From positions 2,428-43,047 of the forward strand of contig DEDL01000016.1 in NCBI GenBank assembly GCA_002349525.1: DNA of 40,620 nt. Reading direction: 5' to 3'. This DNA comes from Lachnoclostridium sp. UBA2905. Lineage in GTDB: Bacteria > Bacillota > Clostridia > Lachnospirales > Lachnospiraceae. Both the position numbers and the translations under genes were made by a program. The notes below the pieces were generated by a model. The model worked only from the letters and a program-made list of their open reading frames with translations, was not told the origin of the DNA and did not search any database. Below are positions 18,015 to 26,173 of the stretch, piece after piece (position 1 is the first letter of the stretch; every line of letters starts with the position of its first letter).

Positions 18015-18121
18015 CAAGAATCACGCACCAGGTCTCACGTTCGTTTGACTTGAATTCAGTTGTAGTCCAGGGATGCAGGTGGGCAATGGCCTGTCTGAAT
18101 ATAATTAGGAGGAGCATGCAT

Positions 18122-19831
18122 ATGAGAAAAAGCAGAAAAATTTGTATTGTTCAAATGTTGTTTGTGATGGTTTGCCTCGTTGGTATTTCATTTACAGTAA
18201 AAGCACCCGTTAAGGCAGCAGAATCATTTAAAGCAGTTTACAATGTGAAGAACAGCTCATTTGGGGCAAAAAGCGGTAAAGACAGCACCAAGGCTATTCA
18301 GAAAGCACTAGATAAGGCTGCTAAGAATGCAAAAGCTGGAAAAAGAGTACAGGTTTATATTCCGGCAGGAACGTATTATATAACGAAAACTCTTAACATT
18401 GATTCAAATGTATACCTTAAGTGTCATAAGAAGGCAAAAATTGTTAAAAAGAGTAAAAAGGTTCTTTATATGCTCCGCTCTAAAAAGCATAGGAAGAAAT
18501 CATACAATAATGTGAAAAATATTACTGTCAGTGGTGGAAGCTGGGACGCAAAGTTTCTTAAATATAACAAAAAAACAGGTGGTAGTCTCTTCTTCTTTGC
18601 TCATGCAGAAGGTATTCAGATTCAGAATCTCACTCTTAAAAACAATTACGGAACTCATCTGATTGAGTTTGGTGGTGTGAAAAATGCTCTTGTAAGCGGA
18701 TGCAGATTATATGGCTTTAAGGCTAGCAGTACCGGCAGTGATAAGGAGGCAATACAGCTTGATGTGTGCCACAATTACGAGATTTTACCTGATGGAATGC
18801 CATATGACGATACTCCATGCTCTGATATTACAATTGAAAATAATGAGATATACAAATATCCAAGAGCAATAGGGTCACATTCTTTAGTTAAAGATATTTA
18901 CCCTGATAATATTCGAATCACCGGCAATAAAATACACGATATAAGTGAGAATGCCATATACGCCTACAATTATACAAATCTTACAGTGTCAGGTAATACA
19001 TTTAAAAATGTTTACGGCGGAGTTGTATATAAAACCTATGCTGAAGCCGGGAAGAATACCATTTTTAACCGCAATAAAGACGTGGCTGCAATGACCTTAC
19101 CGGAAACCGGCCATAATGTTGTGATTTCAAATAATACTATAAGTACAAAAAATATGTCCATAAAGGATAACAGAATGCAGATCGGTATATTTGTATACGG
19201 AACTGATGCATATAAGGTAAAGGGTATAAGAATTGATAATAACAGGGTAACAAGTTCAAGTACCGGAATATATCTTCGTTATGTTCAGTCTGGTAACGTG
19301 ACAGCCAACTCCTGCGAAAGAAATAATAATTCAACAGACGGTGTATTTCTGGTAGATGCATACAAATTCCTTACATGCAGCAATCTTACTATATCTGATA
19401 ACAAAATATCAGGTGGCAGCAATATGTATGAGAATGGTTACGCCTTCAGAGATAACAGTACAGGCAATACACTGACTAATAATACAGTTAGTTCAGTTGG
19501 TAAACATGGAATAGCAGTTTATGGCGGCTCATCAGTTACAATTACATCCTGTACAATTAATACTGTGGGACAGCACGGAATAGCTGTGGTTGATGGCGGT
19601 AAGGCGGACATTGACAGGTGTCAGATCAGCAACTGTGCATCTAATGGTATTACGCTTGTAGGTGGTTACTCAGATTACATTACCAATAATACAATTACCA
19701 ATAACGGTGCCACAGGTATTTCAGTACAGATGTCATCGCAGGTTGCATCTATTAAAGCTAATGCAATAAGCGACAATGGTGGAAAGGCAATTTCTATTAA
19801 TGCATCCATAGTCACTGAAAATAAGAATTAG
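18122..19831 (+). CDS. Secreted right-handed parallel beta-helix protein (pectate-lyase fold)
   Basis: A 569-residue exported protein. The signal peptide covers residues 1 to about 32. The N-terminal part (YNVKNSSFGAKSG, AIQKALDKAA, VYIPAGTYYI) is the entry of the pectate-lyase superfamily fold. From about residue 130 the chain is a run of PbH1-type coils rich in N, G, I and T (for example ITNNTITNNGATGI and ENNEIYKYPRAIG), ending at the last coil without a cell-wall anchor. It may be a polysaccharide lyase, epimerase or glycan-binding protein; I cannot assign catalytic residues. AGGAGGAG (18107-18114) fixes the start at 18122; an in-frame ATG at 18116 is too close to the site. Lysine-rich N-terminal coils may help wall retention. 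Confidence 0.85.
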   Translation: MRKSRKICIVQMLFVMVCLVGISFTVKAPVKAAESFKAVYNVKNSSFGAKSGKDSTKAIQKALDKAAKNAKAGKRVQVYIPAGTYYITKTLNIDSNVYLKCHKKAKIVKKSKKVLYMLRSKKHRKKSYNNVKNITVSGGSWDAKFLKYNKKTGGSLFFFAHAEGIQIQNLTLKNNYGTHLIEFGGVKNALVSGCRLYGFKASSTGSDKEAIQLDVCHNYEILPDGMPYDDTPCSDITIENNEIYKYPRAIGSHSLVKDIYPDNIRITGNKIHDISENAIYAYNYTNLTVSGNTFKNVYGGVVYKTYAEAGKNTIFNRNKDVAAMTLPETGHNVVISNNTISTKNMSIKDNRMQIGIFVYGTDAYKVKGIRIDNNRVTSSSTGIYLRYVQSGNVTANSCERNNNSTDGVFLVDAYKFLTCSNLTISDNKISGGSNMYENGYAFRDNSTGNTLTNNTVSSVGKHGIAVYGGSSVTITSCTINTVGQHGIAVVDGGKADIDRCQISNCASNGITLVGGYSDYITNNTITNNGATGISVQMSSQVASIKANAISDNGGKAISINASIVTENKN

Positions 19832-19835
19832 AAAT

Positions 19836-19996
19836 ATGCGGCTTTTGCCAGGTGCATGGATTAAGAAAGCAAAAAAGCTGATGTGCCTGGATATGTAGAA
19901 AAAAGTTATGGGATTTTCCACCGTGAAGGTGATGAAGCTGTTCTTGATGATATCGCAGAATTCATGGAGAAAAAGGGGTTGAAGATTAATGAATGA
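19836..19996 (+). pseudogene. Decayed coding stretch (possible hydrolase C-terminus)
   Basis: Two short frames read as one protein if a shift is allowed at an A6 run near 19874-19879. The first frame gives MRLLPGAWIKKAKK from the ATG at 19836. The second continues ADVPGYVEKSYGIFHREGDE and AVLDDIAEFMEKKGLKINE to a TGA at 19994-19996. The second half is strongly protein-like and loosely resembles the C-terminus of alpha/beta hydrolases, where FHREGDEAV would hold the catalytic histidine. No ribosome site, no intact start and no N-terminal domain are present. I regard it as a gene remnant; the family call is weak. Confidence 0.45.
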
Positions 19997-20232
19997 TTTA
20001 GGAATTGTAAGAAAAATTCTTCAATAAGGCAATTTTTAGTGGATAATGTTATTGATATTGTTATATTAAAAGTATTGAAATGAAGTTCAGGAATAATTGA
20101 ATTACTATACCATTTAAATGCAGCATTTGCAGTGGAAGGTAACATGATTGAAACTACCCCCACAGTCAGAGAATAAGTAATAATGACATGCACTAGCTTC
20201 ATATTATTAAAAAAAAGACTGCAGGATTTAAA
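19997..20232. other. Gap with further possible coding debris
   Basis: AT-rich DNA before the polysaccharide deacetylase. A short open stretch around 20118-20177 reads NAAFAVEGNMIETTPTVRE then stop and looks protein-like, but it has no start or known domain. No clear promoter, terminator or RNA gene is visible; the deacetylase has only a weak ribosome site (GCAGGAT). Confidence 0.35.
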
Positions 20233-20997
20233 ATGAAACTTTTTGTTAAAACAGGCGCAATTGTAATGACAATTCTTCTTGTAGGTGGAATAATGTTTAA
20301 GCTTGCAGATGTTGCGATTGCAACGTCTACAAACTCTGACAGAAAGTTACCAATATATTGTGTGGACAGACAGGATAAAAAGATAGCCTTATCTTTTGAC
20401 GCTGCCTGGGGCAATGAGGATACCGGAAATATTCTGGATATCCTTGCAAAGCACAATGTAAGGGTAACTTTTTTTATGACCGGTGGATGGGTATCCAGTT
20501 TTCCGGAGGATGTTAAGGCAATAGCTGCGGCAGGGCATGATCTTGGTAACCATAGCGAGAATCATAAGCAAATGAGCCAGTTGTCTGCTACGGAATGTAG
20601 TGAAGAGATTCAAAAGGTACATGATAAGGTGAAGGAGCTTACTGGTGTTGAAATGAAGCTTTTCAGACCACCATACGGGGATTATAACAACAATGTTGTG
20701 GAGGCAGCTAATGCCGCAGGATATCATTGTGTGCAGTGGGATGTGGACTCTCTTGACTGGAAGGACTATGGTTCTGAAGCCATTATTAATACAGTGTGCA
20801 ATCACAGGCATTTGGGCTCCGGTTCAATCATTTTGTGTCATAATGGAGCCAAATATACACCTGCCGCTCTTGATAGCATGATAACAAACCTCAAGGAAAA
20901 AGGATATGAGCTTGTGCCGATATCAGAACTTATATTGCAGGGAAAATACGGAACTGATTATGACTGTGATCATGAAGGCAGACAGTACCACTTGTAG
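20233..20997 (+). CDS. Polysaccharide deacetylase (NodB domain, PdaB-like)
   Basis: A 254-residue CE4 enzyme that should remove acetyl groups from peptidoglycan or a related glycan outside the membrane. An N-terminal hydrophobic segment (about residues 7-29) acts as signal anchor. NodB motifs: ALSFDAAWGNEDT (motif 1 with the catalytic Asp), NHSENH (motif 2, H-x3-H metal ligands), RPPYGDYN (motif 3), WDVDSLDW (motif 4) and ILCHNG (motif 5, His). This variant of motif 1 is typical of clostridial PdaB-like sporulation-associated deacetylases, though no sporulation neighbours are here. A hairpin CCACTT/AAGTGG spans the stop codon. The start follows a weak GCAGGAT site. Confidence 0.92.
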   Translation: MKLFVKTGAIVMTILLVGGIMFKLADVAIATSTNSDRKLPIYCVDRQDKKIALSFDAAWGNEDTGNILDILAKHNVRVTFFMTGGWVSSFPEDVKAIAAAGHDLGNHSENHKQMSQLSATECSEEIQKVHDKVKELTGVEMKLFRPPYGDYNNNVVEAANAAGYHCVQWDVDSLDWKDYGSEAIINTVCNHRHLGSGSIILCHNGAKYTPAALDSMITNLKEKGYELVPISELILQGKYGTDYDCDHEGRQYHL

Positions 20998-21003
20998 AAG
21001 TGG
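20988..21003 (+). other. Hairpin spanning the deacetylase stop codon
   Basis: CCACTT (20988-20993), a four-base loop GTAG containing the stop codon, then AAGTGG (20998-21003). It lacks a T-run, so it is at best a weak 3-prime stabilising or pausing structure. Confidence 0.4.
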
Positions 21004-21239
21004 GAGTATTCTCGACTGAGATAAATAGCAATAAGATGGATAATTCCTTACTGACTGTAGGGGATATTAACCATAAATACATTGTAGTAGATATCAGGTT
21101 CATTTTCAAAGTTAAGATTGCGGTAAACATACATTTATGATAACATAAAAAATGAATTACAAAATGCAATATCTGTAAAATGATTACACAAAGATTGCAA
21201 AATCGGAACTTTGATATACATTACAGGGGGACAGACAGA

Positions 21240-22613
21240 GTGAGTGAGTGTAAACTTAGGAATGTATCTGAAAAGATGAAGAAAATATTAGAATATATTG
21301 CAATACCTGATGCCGATGGTATACGGGGTAATATCAGTCTTATAACATCATATGAAGATGTTAGTATTCATTGGGAAAGCAGTAATACAGAGGTGATTAC
21401 TGATAAAGCAACAGGAGATAAGGCAGCAGGTGTTGTAACACGTCAGGACAAAGATGTGGAGGTAACACTTAGTGCAAGGGTCTCATTTGATAAGGAAACC
21501 GCTGTGGCAGAATATACAGTTAAGGTTTTGAAGGCTCCGGATATTATAAGCGAAGATAAGTATCAGGGATATCTTTTTGGGCATTTTATAGGTGAAGGCA
21601 GTTCGGATGGGGAACAGATTTATTTTGCTTTAAGTGAAGATGGTCTCAATTTTAAGGATATGAATGGTCATAAACCGGTACTTATAAGCAATGTTGGTGA
21701 AAAAGGTGTCAGGGATCCATACATTTACCGTTCCTATGAGGGGGACAGATTCTTTCTTGTGGCAACTGATCTTAGCATATATAACAGAGGCGGCTGGTTG
21801 AAAAATGAGCAGGGATATTATGATGCAAGTACAACAGGAAGCCCTTATCTTGTGCTGTGGCAGTCAACAGATCTTGTTAACTGGGGCGAGCCAAGGCTTA
21901 TAAAGGCGGCACCGGAGAATGCGGGTATGGCATGGGCACCAGAGATGATATATAACGAGGAAACTGGAGAATATATTATCTTTTTTGCATCAAGTATTAT
22001 GGATCCTGAAACCAGATATAAGTCAAAGCCGAATGCAATATATTATGTTGCGACCAGAGATTTTGTACATTATTCTGAAAGCAGATTATTTATTGATAAC
22101 CAGACAGACAACGAGGAGAATGATAATAGGAGAGAGATTATAGATACAACAGTTATCAGGATTGGTGATGTGTATTACAGTGCTTCCAAGGATGGAGACA
22201 ATGCAGAGGCTAATGGTGGTATTCGAATTATGAAAAACAGTAATCTGTTAGATCCTTGTGGATGGAAAAAGGTATTGGATCTGGATGAGCTTGGTCTTGA
22301 CCTTACTGGACTTAAGATAGATGTTTTGGATAATACCTCCTTAGAGGGACCTGAGCTCTTTATGTACAATCGTAGGGACTGGGCCGATGAAAATGTACCT
22401 GAGTATGGATTAATTGCAGACCAGTATAATTTGGAGGCGGGATATCTGCCACTTAAAACAACTGATTTTGAAGATATTACTAACAGCAATAACTCATGGA
22501 AGGTTCTTTCAGATACAGAGTATTCCTTTGATGAACTGAAAAAGCGTCATGGAACAATACTTAGGATAACAGATGACGAATTAAAGAGACTTAAGGAAGC
22601 TTTCGACATATAA
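21240..22613 (+). CDS. GH43-like glycosidase with N-terminal atrophied Ig-like domain
   Basis: A probable arabinosidase/xylosidase-type enzyme of 457 aa from the chosen start. Residues about 15-95 form an atrophied bacterial Ig-like domain (IPDADGIRGNISL, WESSNTEVI, GVVTR). The five-bladed GH43-type propeller follows: GVRDPYI with the likely base Asp159, MAWAPEMIY, and EGPELF with the likely acid Glu369. No signal peptide is seen, so it is probably cytoplasmic, which is odd for an Ig-domain protein. The frame is open from an ATG at 21180, but that ATG has no ribosome site; the GTG at 21240 follows AGGGGGA at good distance. A later ATG at 21276 is possible. Substrate cannot be fixed from sequence. 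Confidence 0.82.
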   Translation: MSECKLRNVSEKMKKILEYIAIPDADGIRGNISLITSYEDVSIHWESSNTEVITDKATGDKAAGVVTRQDKDVEVTLSARVSFDKETAVAEYTVKVLKAPDIISEDKYQGYLFGHFIGEGSSDGEQIYFALSEDGLNFKDMNGHKPVLISNVGEKGVRDPYIYRSYEGDRFFLVATDLSIYNRGGWLKNEQGYYDASTTGSPYLVLWQSTDLVNWGEPRLIKAAPENAGMAWAPEMIYNEETGEYIIFFASSIMDPETRYKSKPNAIYYVATRDFVHYSESRLFIDNQTDNEENDNRREIIDTTVIRIGDVYYSASKDGDNAEANGGIRIMKNSNLLDPCGWKKVLDLDELGLDLTGLKIDVLDNTSLEGPELFMYNRRDWADENVPEYGLIADQYNLEAGYLPLKTTDFEDITNSNNSWKVLSDTEYSFDELKKRHGTILRITDDELKRLKEAFDI

Positions 22614-22692
22614 TGGCGACAGGGTATATCGTTAAAGCTTGCTGATATATGATACTGATATACATATAATAGGGAAAACCGGGGGAAGTAAG

Positions 22693-23679
22693 ATGACGGA
22701 AGAGAACACAAAGAAGGTTAATAAAATAGTAGCAATAACATTGCTTGTCTGCTCATTTGTAGTAATTGGACTTTTAGTACTTAATGGAGTCGGAAGACTT
22801 CATTTTAACAAAAGCCTTAAAATAGTTGTAGGGGTAGTTGGGCCTATAGTTACCTTAAGTCCTTTTGTGTTGATGAAGCTTAAGGTTGATGATACATTTT
22901 TGAAGTACTATATGTTAGTTATGATGTCCATATTTATTGGTATACTTGGTACATCCAATCATGTTGGAATATATATAACATATGCGCTTGTGCCTATAGT
23001 TAGCAGCTTATATTTCGACCGCAAATTAACTACAGTAATGTCCTTTATATCCTATATAATTATGACTGTAGGAGTCTATATTAATACTATGGGCAAGCTG
23101 GAGATTACTTATCTTGGCTGGAATCATAGTGAAACATTTTTTATCTATATGGCAGGATTTACATTAGAGTATGTCGTTGTAATGCTCTTTAATTATCAGA
23201 TGGTCAAAAGATCAAGAATGTATATGGACAGTCAGAGGGAAGCTTATAATGATCTTAAGGCAGAGCAGAGAAAATATGCCATGCTGGTTGGAAGTTCAAG
23301 GGATGTAATATTTGAATACTCACTTCAGGATGATACCTATCATGCTAATCGTTCATTTTTTTCAGAGGATTATGAAACCAATAAACCGGTGGATATTACT
23401 GATTTTTCCAAATATAAGGATGACAGCCATGTGGCTACCCAGAAATATAGGAAAAATATATGTGAACTGGTTTATAGGTGTATTCAGAAGGATACATTGT
23501 ATGTTGAACATGATTTTTCCTATGAGCTTGACGGGAAGAAAATACCTTTATGGTTCCAGTTTGAAGGTGTTGTTCTTAATGGTGAGAATAATGAGGTGAG
23601 AAGTGTTCTTGGAAAGCTTCAGAATATAACTGCATCAAAGCTTGAGATTGAAGCAAGCAGGCAGCAGAACATGTTGTAA
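22693..23679 (+). CDS. Membrane sensor with PAS-like domain, output domain missing
   Basis: A 328-residue protein. Six or so hydrophobic helices span residues about 10-175, then a short coiled linker (QREAYNDLKAEQRKYAML). A PAS-like domain follows (about 200-320), ending LGKLQNITASKLEIEA, the usual junction that leads into a GGDEF or kinase domain. The protein instead stops nine residues later (SRQQNML then TAA). No remnant of an output domain is recognisable in the 140 bases that follow, so this looks like a truncated diguanylate cyclase or histidine kinase, or a stand-alone sensor. GGGGGAAG precedes the ATG; an upstream in-frame ATG at 22639 lacks a site. Confidence 0.75.
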   Translation: MTEENTKKVNKIVAITLLVCSFVVIGLLVLNGVGRLHFNKSLKIVVGVVGPIVTLSPFVLMKLKVDDTFLKYYMLVMMSIFIGILGTSNHVGIYITYALVPIVSSLYFDRKLTTVMSFISYIIMTVGVYINTMGKLEITYLGWNHSETFFIYMAGFTLEYVVVMLFNYQMVKRSRMYMDSQREAYNDLKAEQRKYAMLVGSSRDVIFEYSLQDDTYHANRSFFSEDYETNKPVDITDFSKYKDDSHVATQKYRKNICELVYRCIQKDTLYVEHDFSYELDGKKIPLWFQFEGVVLNGENNEVRSVLGKLQNITASKLEIEASRQQNML

Positions 23680-23760
23680 ATTAAACAAGAAATGTTAAAA
23701 AAATGTGTCTAAAATAATATTAATTGTGTGAAGAAGCGTGTCGCAATATTTGATAATATG

Positions 23761-23789
23761 TTGACTACTTTATGTGTGTAGGGTATAAT
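23761..23789 (+). promoter_or_regulatory. Promoter of the zinc-ribbon DUF4234 gene
   Basis: TTGACT (23761-23766), a 17-base spacer and TATAAT (23784-23789), 31 bases before the ATG and followed by AAAGGAGGGG. A strong, constitutive-looking promoter. Confidence 0.88.
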
Positions 23790-23820
23790 TGTTTTATAAA
23801 AATTAAAGGAGGGGTATTTT

Positions 23821-24393
23821 ATGCAGTGTTTAAATTGTGGCAAGGACTATCCTGATGGAGCATCATTTTGCCCAGATTGTGGAGCTGCTAATCCGGGCAA
23901 TGTAAACCAGACTAATCCTAATGGGGGATTTCAGAATCAGGGATTTCAGAATCAGGGATTTCAGAATCAGGGATTTCAGAACCAGGGATTTCAGAACCAG
24001 GCATATCAGAGTCAGGGTAATCCTAATGGAGGATTTAAGGCACCTATTAAGAACAGAAGTATTGCGCTGTGCATTATTCTTACAATCGTGACATGTGGTA
24101 TATATGGTATTGTATGGTTTATTAATGTGGCTGATGATCTTAATATGGCAAGTGGCTATGATGGAGATAGATCTGGTGGAATGGTATTTCTTCTTACACT
24201 TATTACATGTAGTATTTATGGATATTACTGGTACTACAAGTGTGGAGAAAAGGTTTCTGTAATCCGTCAGAGACAGGGACTTCCAGAGAGTGGTTCTAAC
24301 GGAATTCTTTATCTTGTATTAGCATTATTTGGACTTAGCATTGTTTCATTGTGTCTTATTCAGTCAGAGCTTAATAATGTAGCTTCAATCTAG
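23821..24393 (+). CDS. Zinc-ribbon, Gln-rich repeat and DUF4234 membrane protein
   Basis: A 190-residue protein of unknown function. A zinc ribbon lies at residues 1-26 (Cys3, Cys6, Cys17, Cys20: CLNCGKDYP and FCPDCGA). Then comes a low-complexity segment with five GFQNQ units plus a sixth altered one (AYQSQ), residues about 36-65. The DUF4234 region with about three hydrophobic helices follows (IALCIILTIVTCGIYGIVW, LITCSIYGYYWYYKCGEKV). It starts after a strong promoter and ribosome site, and is followed two bases after its stop by a DUF2752 gene, a pairing seen in many Lachnospiraceae. Both proteins combine Cys motifs with membrane helices; the biochemical role is unknown. Confidence 0.88.
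   Translation: MQCLNCGKDYPDGASFCPDCGAANPGNVNQTNPNGGFQNQGFQNQGFQNQGFQNQGFQNQAYQSQGNPNGGFKAPIKNRSIALCIILTIVTCGIYGIVWFINVADDLNMASGYDGDRSGGMVFLLTLITCSIYGYYWYYKCGEKVSVIRQRQGLPESGSNGILYLVLALFGLSIVSLCLIQSELNNVASI
23926..24015 (+). repeat. 15-bp in-frame tandem repeat, 6 units
   Basis: GGATTTCAGAATCAG occurs three times, then GGATTTCAGAACCAG twice, then a decayed GCATATCAGAGTCAG. The units encode GFQNQ repeats inside the DUF4234 protein. Near identity of the first five suggests recent, length-variable expansion. Confidence 0.95.
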
Positions 24394-24395
24394 AT

Positions 24396-24776
24396 ATGTG
24401 TGAATTAAGCATAATAATAGTTTTGATAATAATTTCATATGTTTCCGGAATAGGATGCCCTGTAAAATTTTTTACAGGCATCTCCTGTCCGGGATGTGGT
24501 ATGACAAGAGCCTGGGAAGCAGCATTTTCGCTGGATTTTCATCAGGCTTTTTTATATCATCCTCTTTTTTGGACGATTCCATTTATAATAATCTTGTTTT
24601 TTCTTAGAAAGAATATTTCCAAAAAACTCGATAATATAGCATTGTATTTGTTTATAGCATTATTTATGGGTGTATATATCGTAAGGATGTTCTTATGTCA
24701 AAATGATATTGTTTCGGCGGATATATCAGGTGGTTTTGTACTAAGATTGTTTAAAACTGTGTTCAAAATGCCATGA
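24396..24776 (+). CDS. DUF2752 membrane protein
   Basis: A 126-residue protein with about three hydrophobic segments and the DUF2752 hallmark CPVKFFTGISCPGCGMTRA (Cys21, Cys31, Cys34), followed by HQAFLYHPLFW. The start lies two bases past the previous stop and no independent ribosome site is seen, so translation is coupled to the DUF4234 gene. The conserved CPGCG-TRA motif may bind metal or form a disulfide, but the family function is unknown. Confidence 0.87.
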   Translation: MCELSIIIVLIIISYVSGIGCPVKFFTGISCPGCGMTRAWEAAFSLDFHQAFLYHPLFWTIPFIIILFFLRKNISKKLDNIALYLFIALFMGVYIVRMFLCQNDIVSADISGGFVLRLFKTVFKMP

Positions 24777-24794
24777 TTAAATATAAAAAAAGTA

Positions 24795-24823
24795 TTGAAT
24801 AACGCTTACATATGTGTTAAAAT
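24795..24823 (+). promoter_or_regulatory. Promoter of the TetR-GNAT gene
   Basis: TTGAAT (24795-24800), a 17-base spacer and TAAAAT (24818-24823). The spacer holds the 8-bp palindrome ACATATGT, a possible site for autorepression, although it is short. Confidence 0.6.
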
Positions 24824-24876
24824 TCCTCGGTAAGTTGTTTGTAATATAGTGAAATGTTAAAATTGAGGTGGATAAA

Positions 24877-25929
24877 ATGGCTAGAAAACCTGTAGTTTCG
24901 GGTGGAACACGGGACAATATTATAGAAACTGCCATGAAGTTCTTTTTTGAAAGGGGCTTTGAGGCAACTACCGTCAGAGCAGTTATGCAGGAGTTAGGTA
25001 GTGAAGCAGGACTGTTCTATTATTATTTCAAGAATAAGGATAATTTATTTAATGTAGTAATAGAGAGCTTCTTTGACAGATACAGACAGGAAGCTGATCT
25101 TATAATTGAGAATGGACGAAGAGATGTATTTCGTCTTATGATGACTTTTTTGAATTTTGTTGAAGAAAAAGTTGATGAATATTACATTCAGTATGAGGAT
25201 TCCATTCATAGTACAGTAAGAATGTTTATGCGTGAATATGCATTGAAAACTATGGAATCATACATACGACAGATACTTGAGATTTTAGTGGGTGCCGGAG
25301 CAAAGCTTCAGTTGAGCATAGAAGCAACTACAGTTTTTATTGCACATGGTGTTGGAAGTATAATTGTTGACAGAATAGAACAGCAGTTAGGTTATGACAT
25401 TACAGGCGAGATAAAGCTTGGTGTGAATACAATTATGGGTCTGAGACCGGACATGGCTGATCTTATGTTCCCTTATTATGCTAAAGAAAGTGATATAGCG
25501 GTAATTCGCAAAATTCTTATGGATAATAAGGATTATATAATTAATTCAGAGATGCTTACAGGGGAACTTAATATAAGAGAAAAAATACGTTCCAATGAGA
25601 TATTTGTTATAAGACATTGTAATGTATGCGTTGGTGTTGCAGGTTTCTCTAGAGATAATAATGAGATTAATTATCTTGCAATTTCTGATGAGGTGGCAGG
25701 TAACGGAGTTGGACTTATACTTTTAGTTACTGTAATGGCACAATATCCTCTGCGTACTAAGCTTTCAGTAGGATTTGTTGATAAGGGTGATTATGAATCA
25801 GCTAATATCAAGAAATTTTTATCAAAGTTTGGTTTCAGAGAACTTGCTGAACTCGAAGATATGGAAATTGGGGCAACGAGAATGGTTACCTACGTTGAAA
25901 ACAGGGTTCAGAATAAGTCAAAAGATTGA
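24877..25929 (+). CDS. TetR family regulator fused to a GNAT-like domain
   Basis: A 350-residue protein, well above the usual 190-220 of TetR regulators. Residues about 11-58 are a TetR helix-turn-helix (TRDNIIETAMKFFFERGFEA, then LFYYYFKNKDNLF). A helical ligand/dimer domain runs to about 190. The extra C-terminal 150 residues look like an acetyltransferase fold: EIFVIRHCNVCVGVAGF, INYLAISDEVAGNGVGLILL (acetyl-CoA loop-like G-x-G, near residue 272-285), then VDKGDYESANIKKFLSKFGF, which matches GNAT motif B. The start is at 24877 after GAGGTGG; a GTG at 24868 is in frame. It lies upstream of a GH43 gene, a possible target. Whether the acetyltransferase part is active is unknown. Confidence 0.85.
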   Translation: MARKPVVSGGTRDNIIETAMKFFFERGFEATTVRAVMQELGSEAGLFYYYFKNKDNLFNVVIESFFDRYRQEADLIIENGRRDVFRLMMTFLNFVEEKVDEYYIQYEDSIHSTVRMFMREYALKTMESYIRQILEILVGAGAKLQLSIEATTVFIAHGVGSIIVDRIEQQLGYDITGEIKLGVNTIMGLRPDMADLMFPYYAKESDIAVIRKILMDNKDYIINSEMLTGELNIREKIRSNEIFVIRHCNVCVGVAGFSRDNNEINYLAISDEVAGNGVGLILLVTVMAQYPLRTKLSVGFVDKGDYESANIKKFLSKFGFRELAELEDMEIGATRMVTYVENRVQNKSKD

Positions 25930-26173
25930 TTAGAATATATCATTGTTTGGTTGGTATATTATAATGTATACTCTTTCTTGGGTTCAGGTCTAAGGCATGT
26001 GAGATTATGTGAGAACATGTGAGACCTGGCACGGGATTACAGGTAGGAGTTTGATGACGGCTTCTTATCTGTATCGGATATGTTTTCGTTTCTTTAGATG
26101 ATGAGTTTGAAAGATGATGAGTTTGAAGAAACAGGATAATGCGTGATTATAATATCAGAGAGGGTTATATATT
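25930..26173. other. Upstream region of GH43 with two short repeat sets
   Basis: It holds a TATAAT (25960-25965) without a clear -35 box. It also holds three head-to-tail 10-bp units ATGTGAGAnn (25997-26026), a 7-bp inverted repeat CAGGTCT (25985-25991) / AGACCTG (26022-26028) that encloses them, and a perfect 16-bp direct repeat AGATGATGAGTTTGAA (26096-26111 and 26112-26127). GAGAGGG precedes the GH43 start. The layout suggests an operator or structured leader; no gene is seen. Confidence 0.6.

Noticed and set aside
18050..18121. Longer N-terminus for the beta-helix protein
   Set aside because: It would place 24 non-signal residues before a perfect signal peptide; AGGAGGAG points to 18122.
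20199..20456. Antisense 85-residue frame over the deacetylase start
   Set aside because: Shadow of the real gene. A local near-palindrome (GTTGCGATTGCAAC) makes both strands read VAIAT, which is coincidence.
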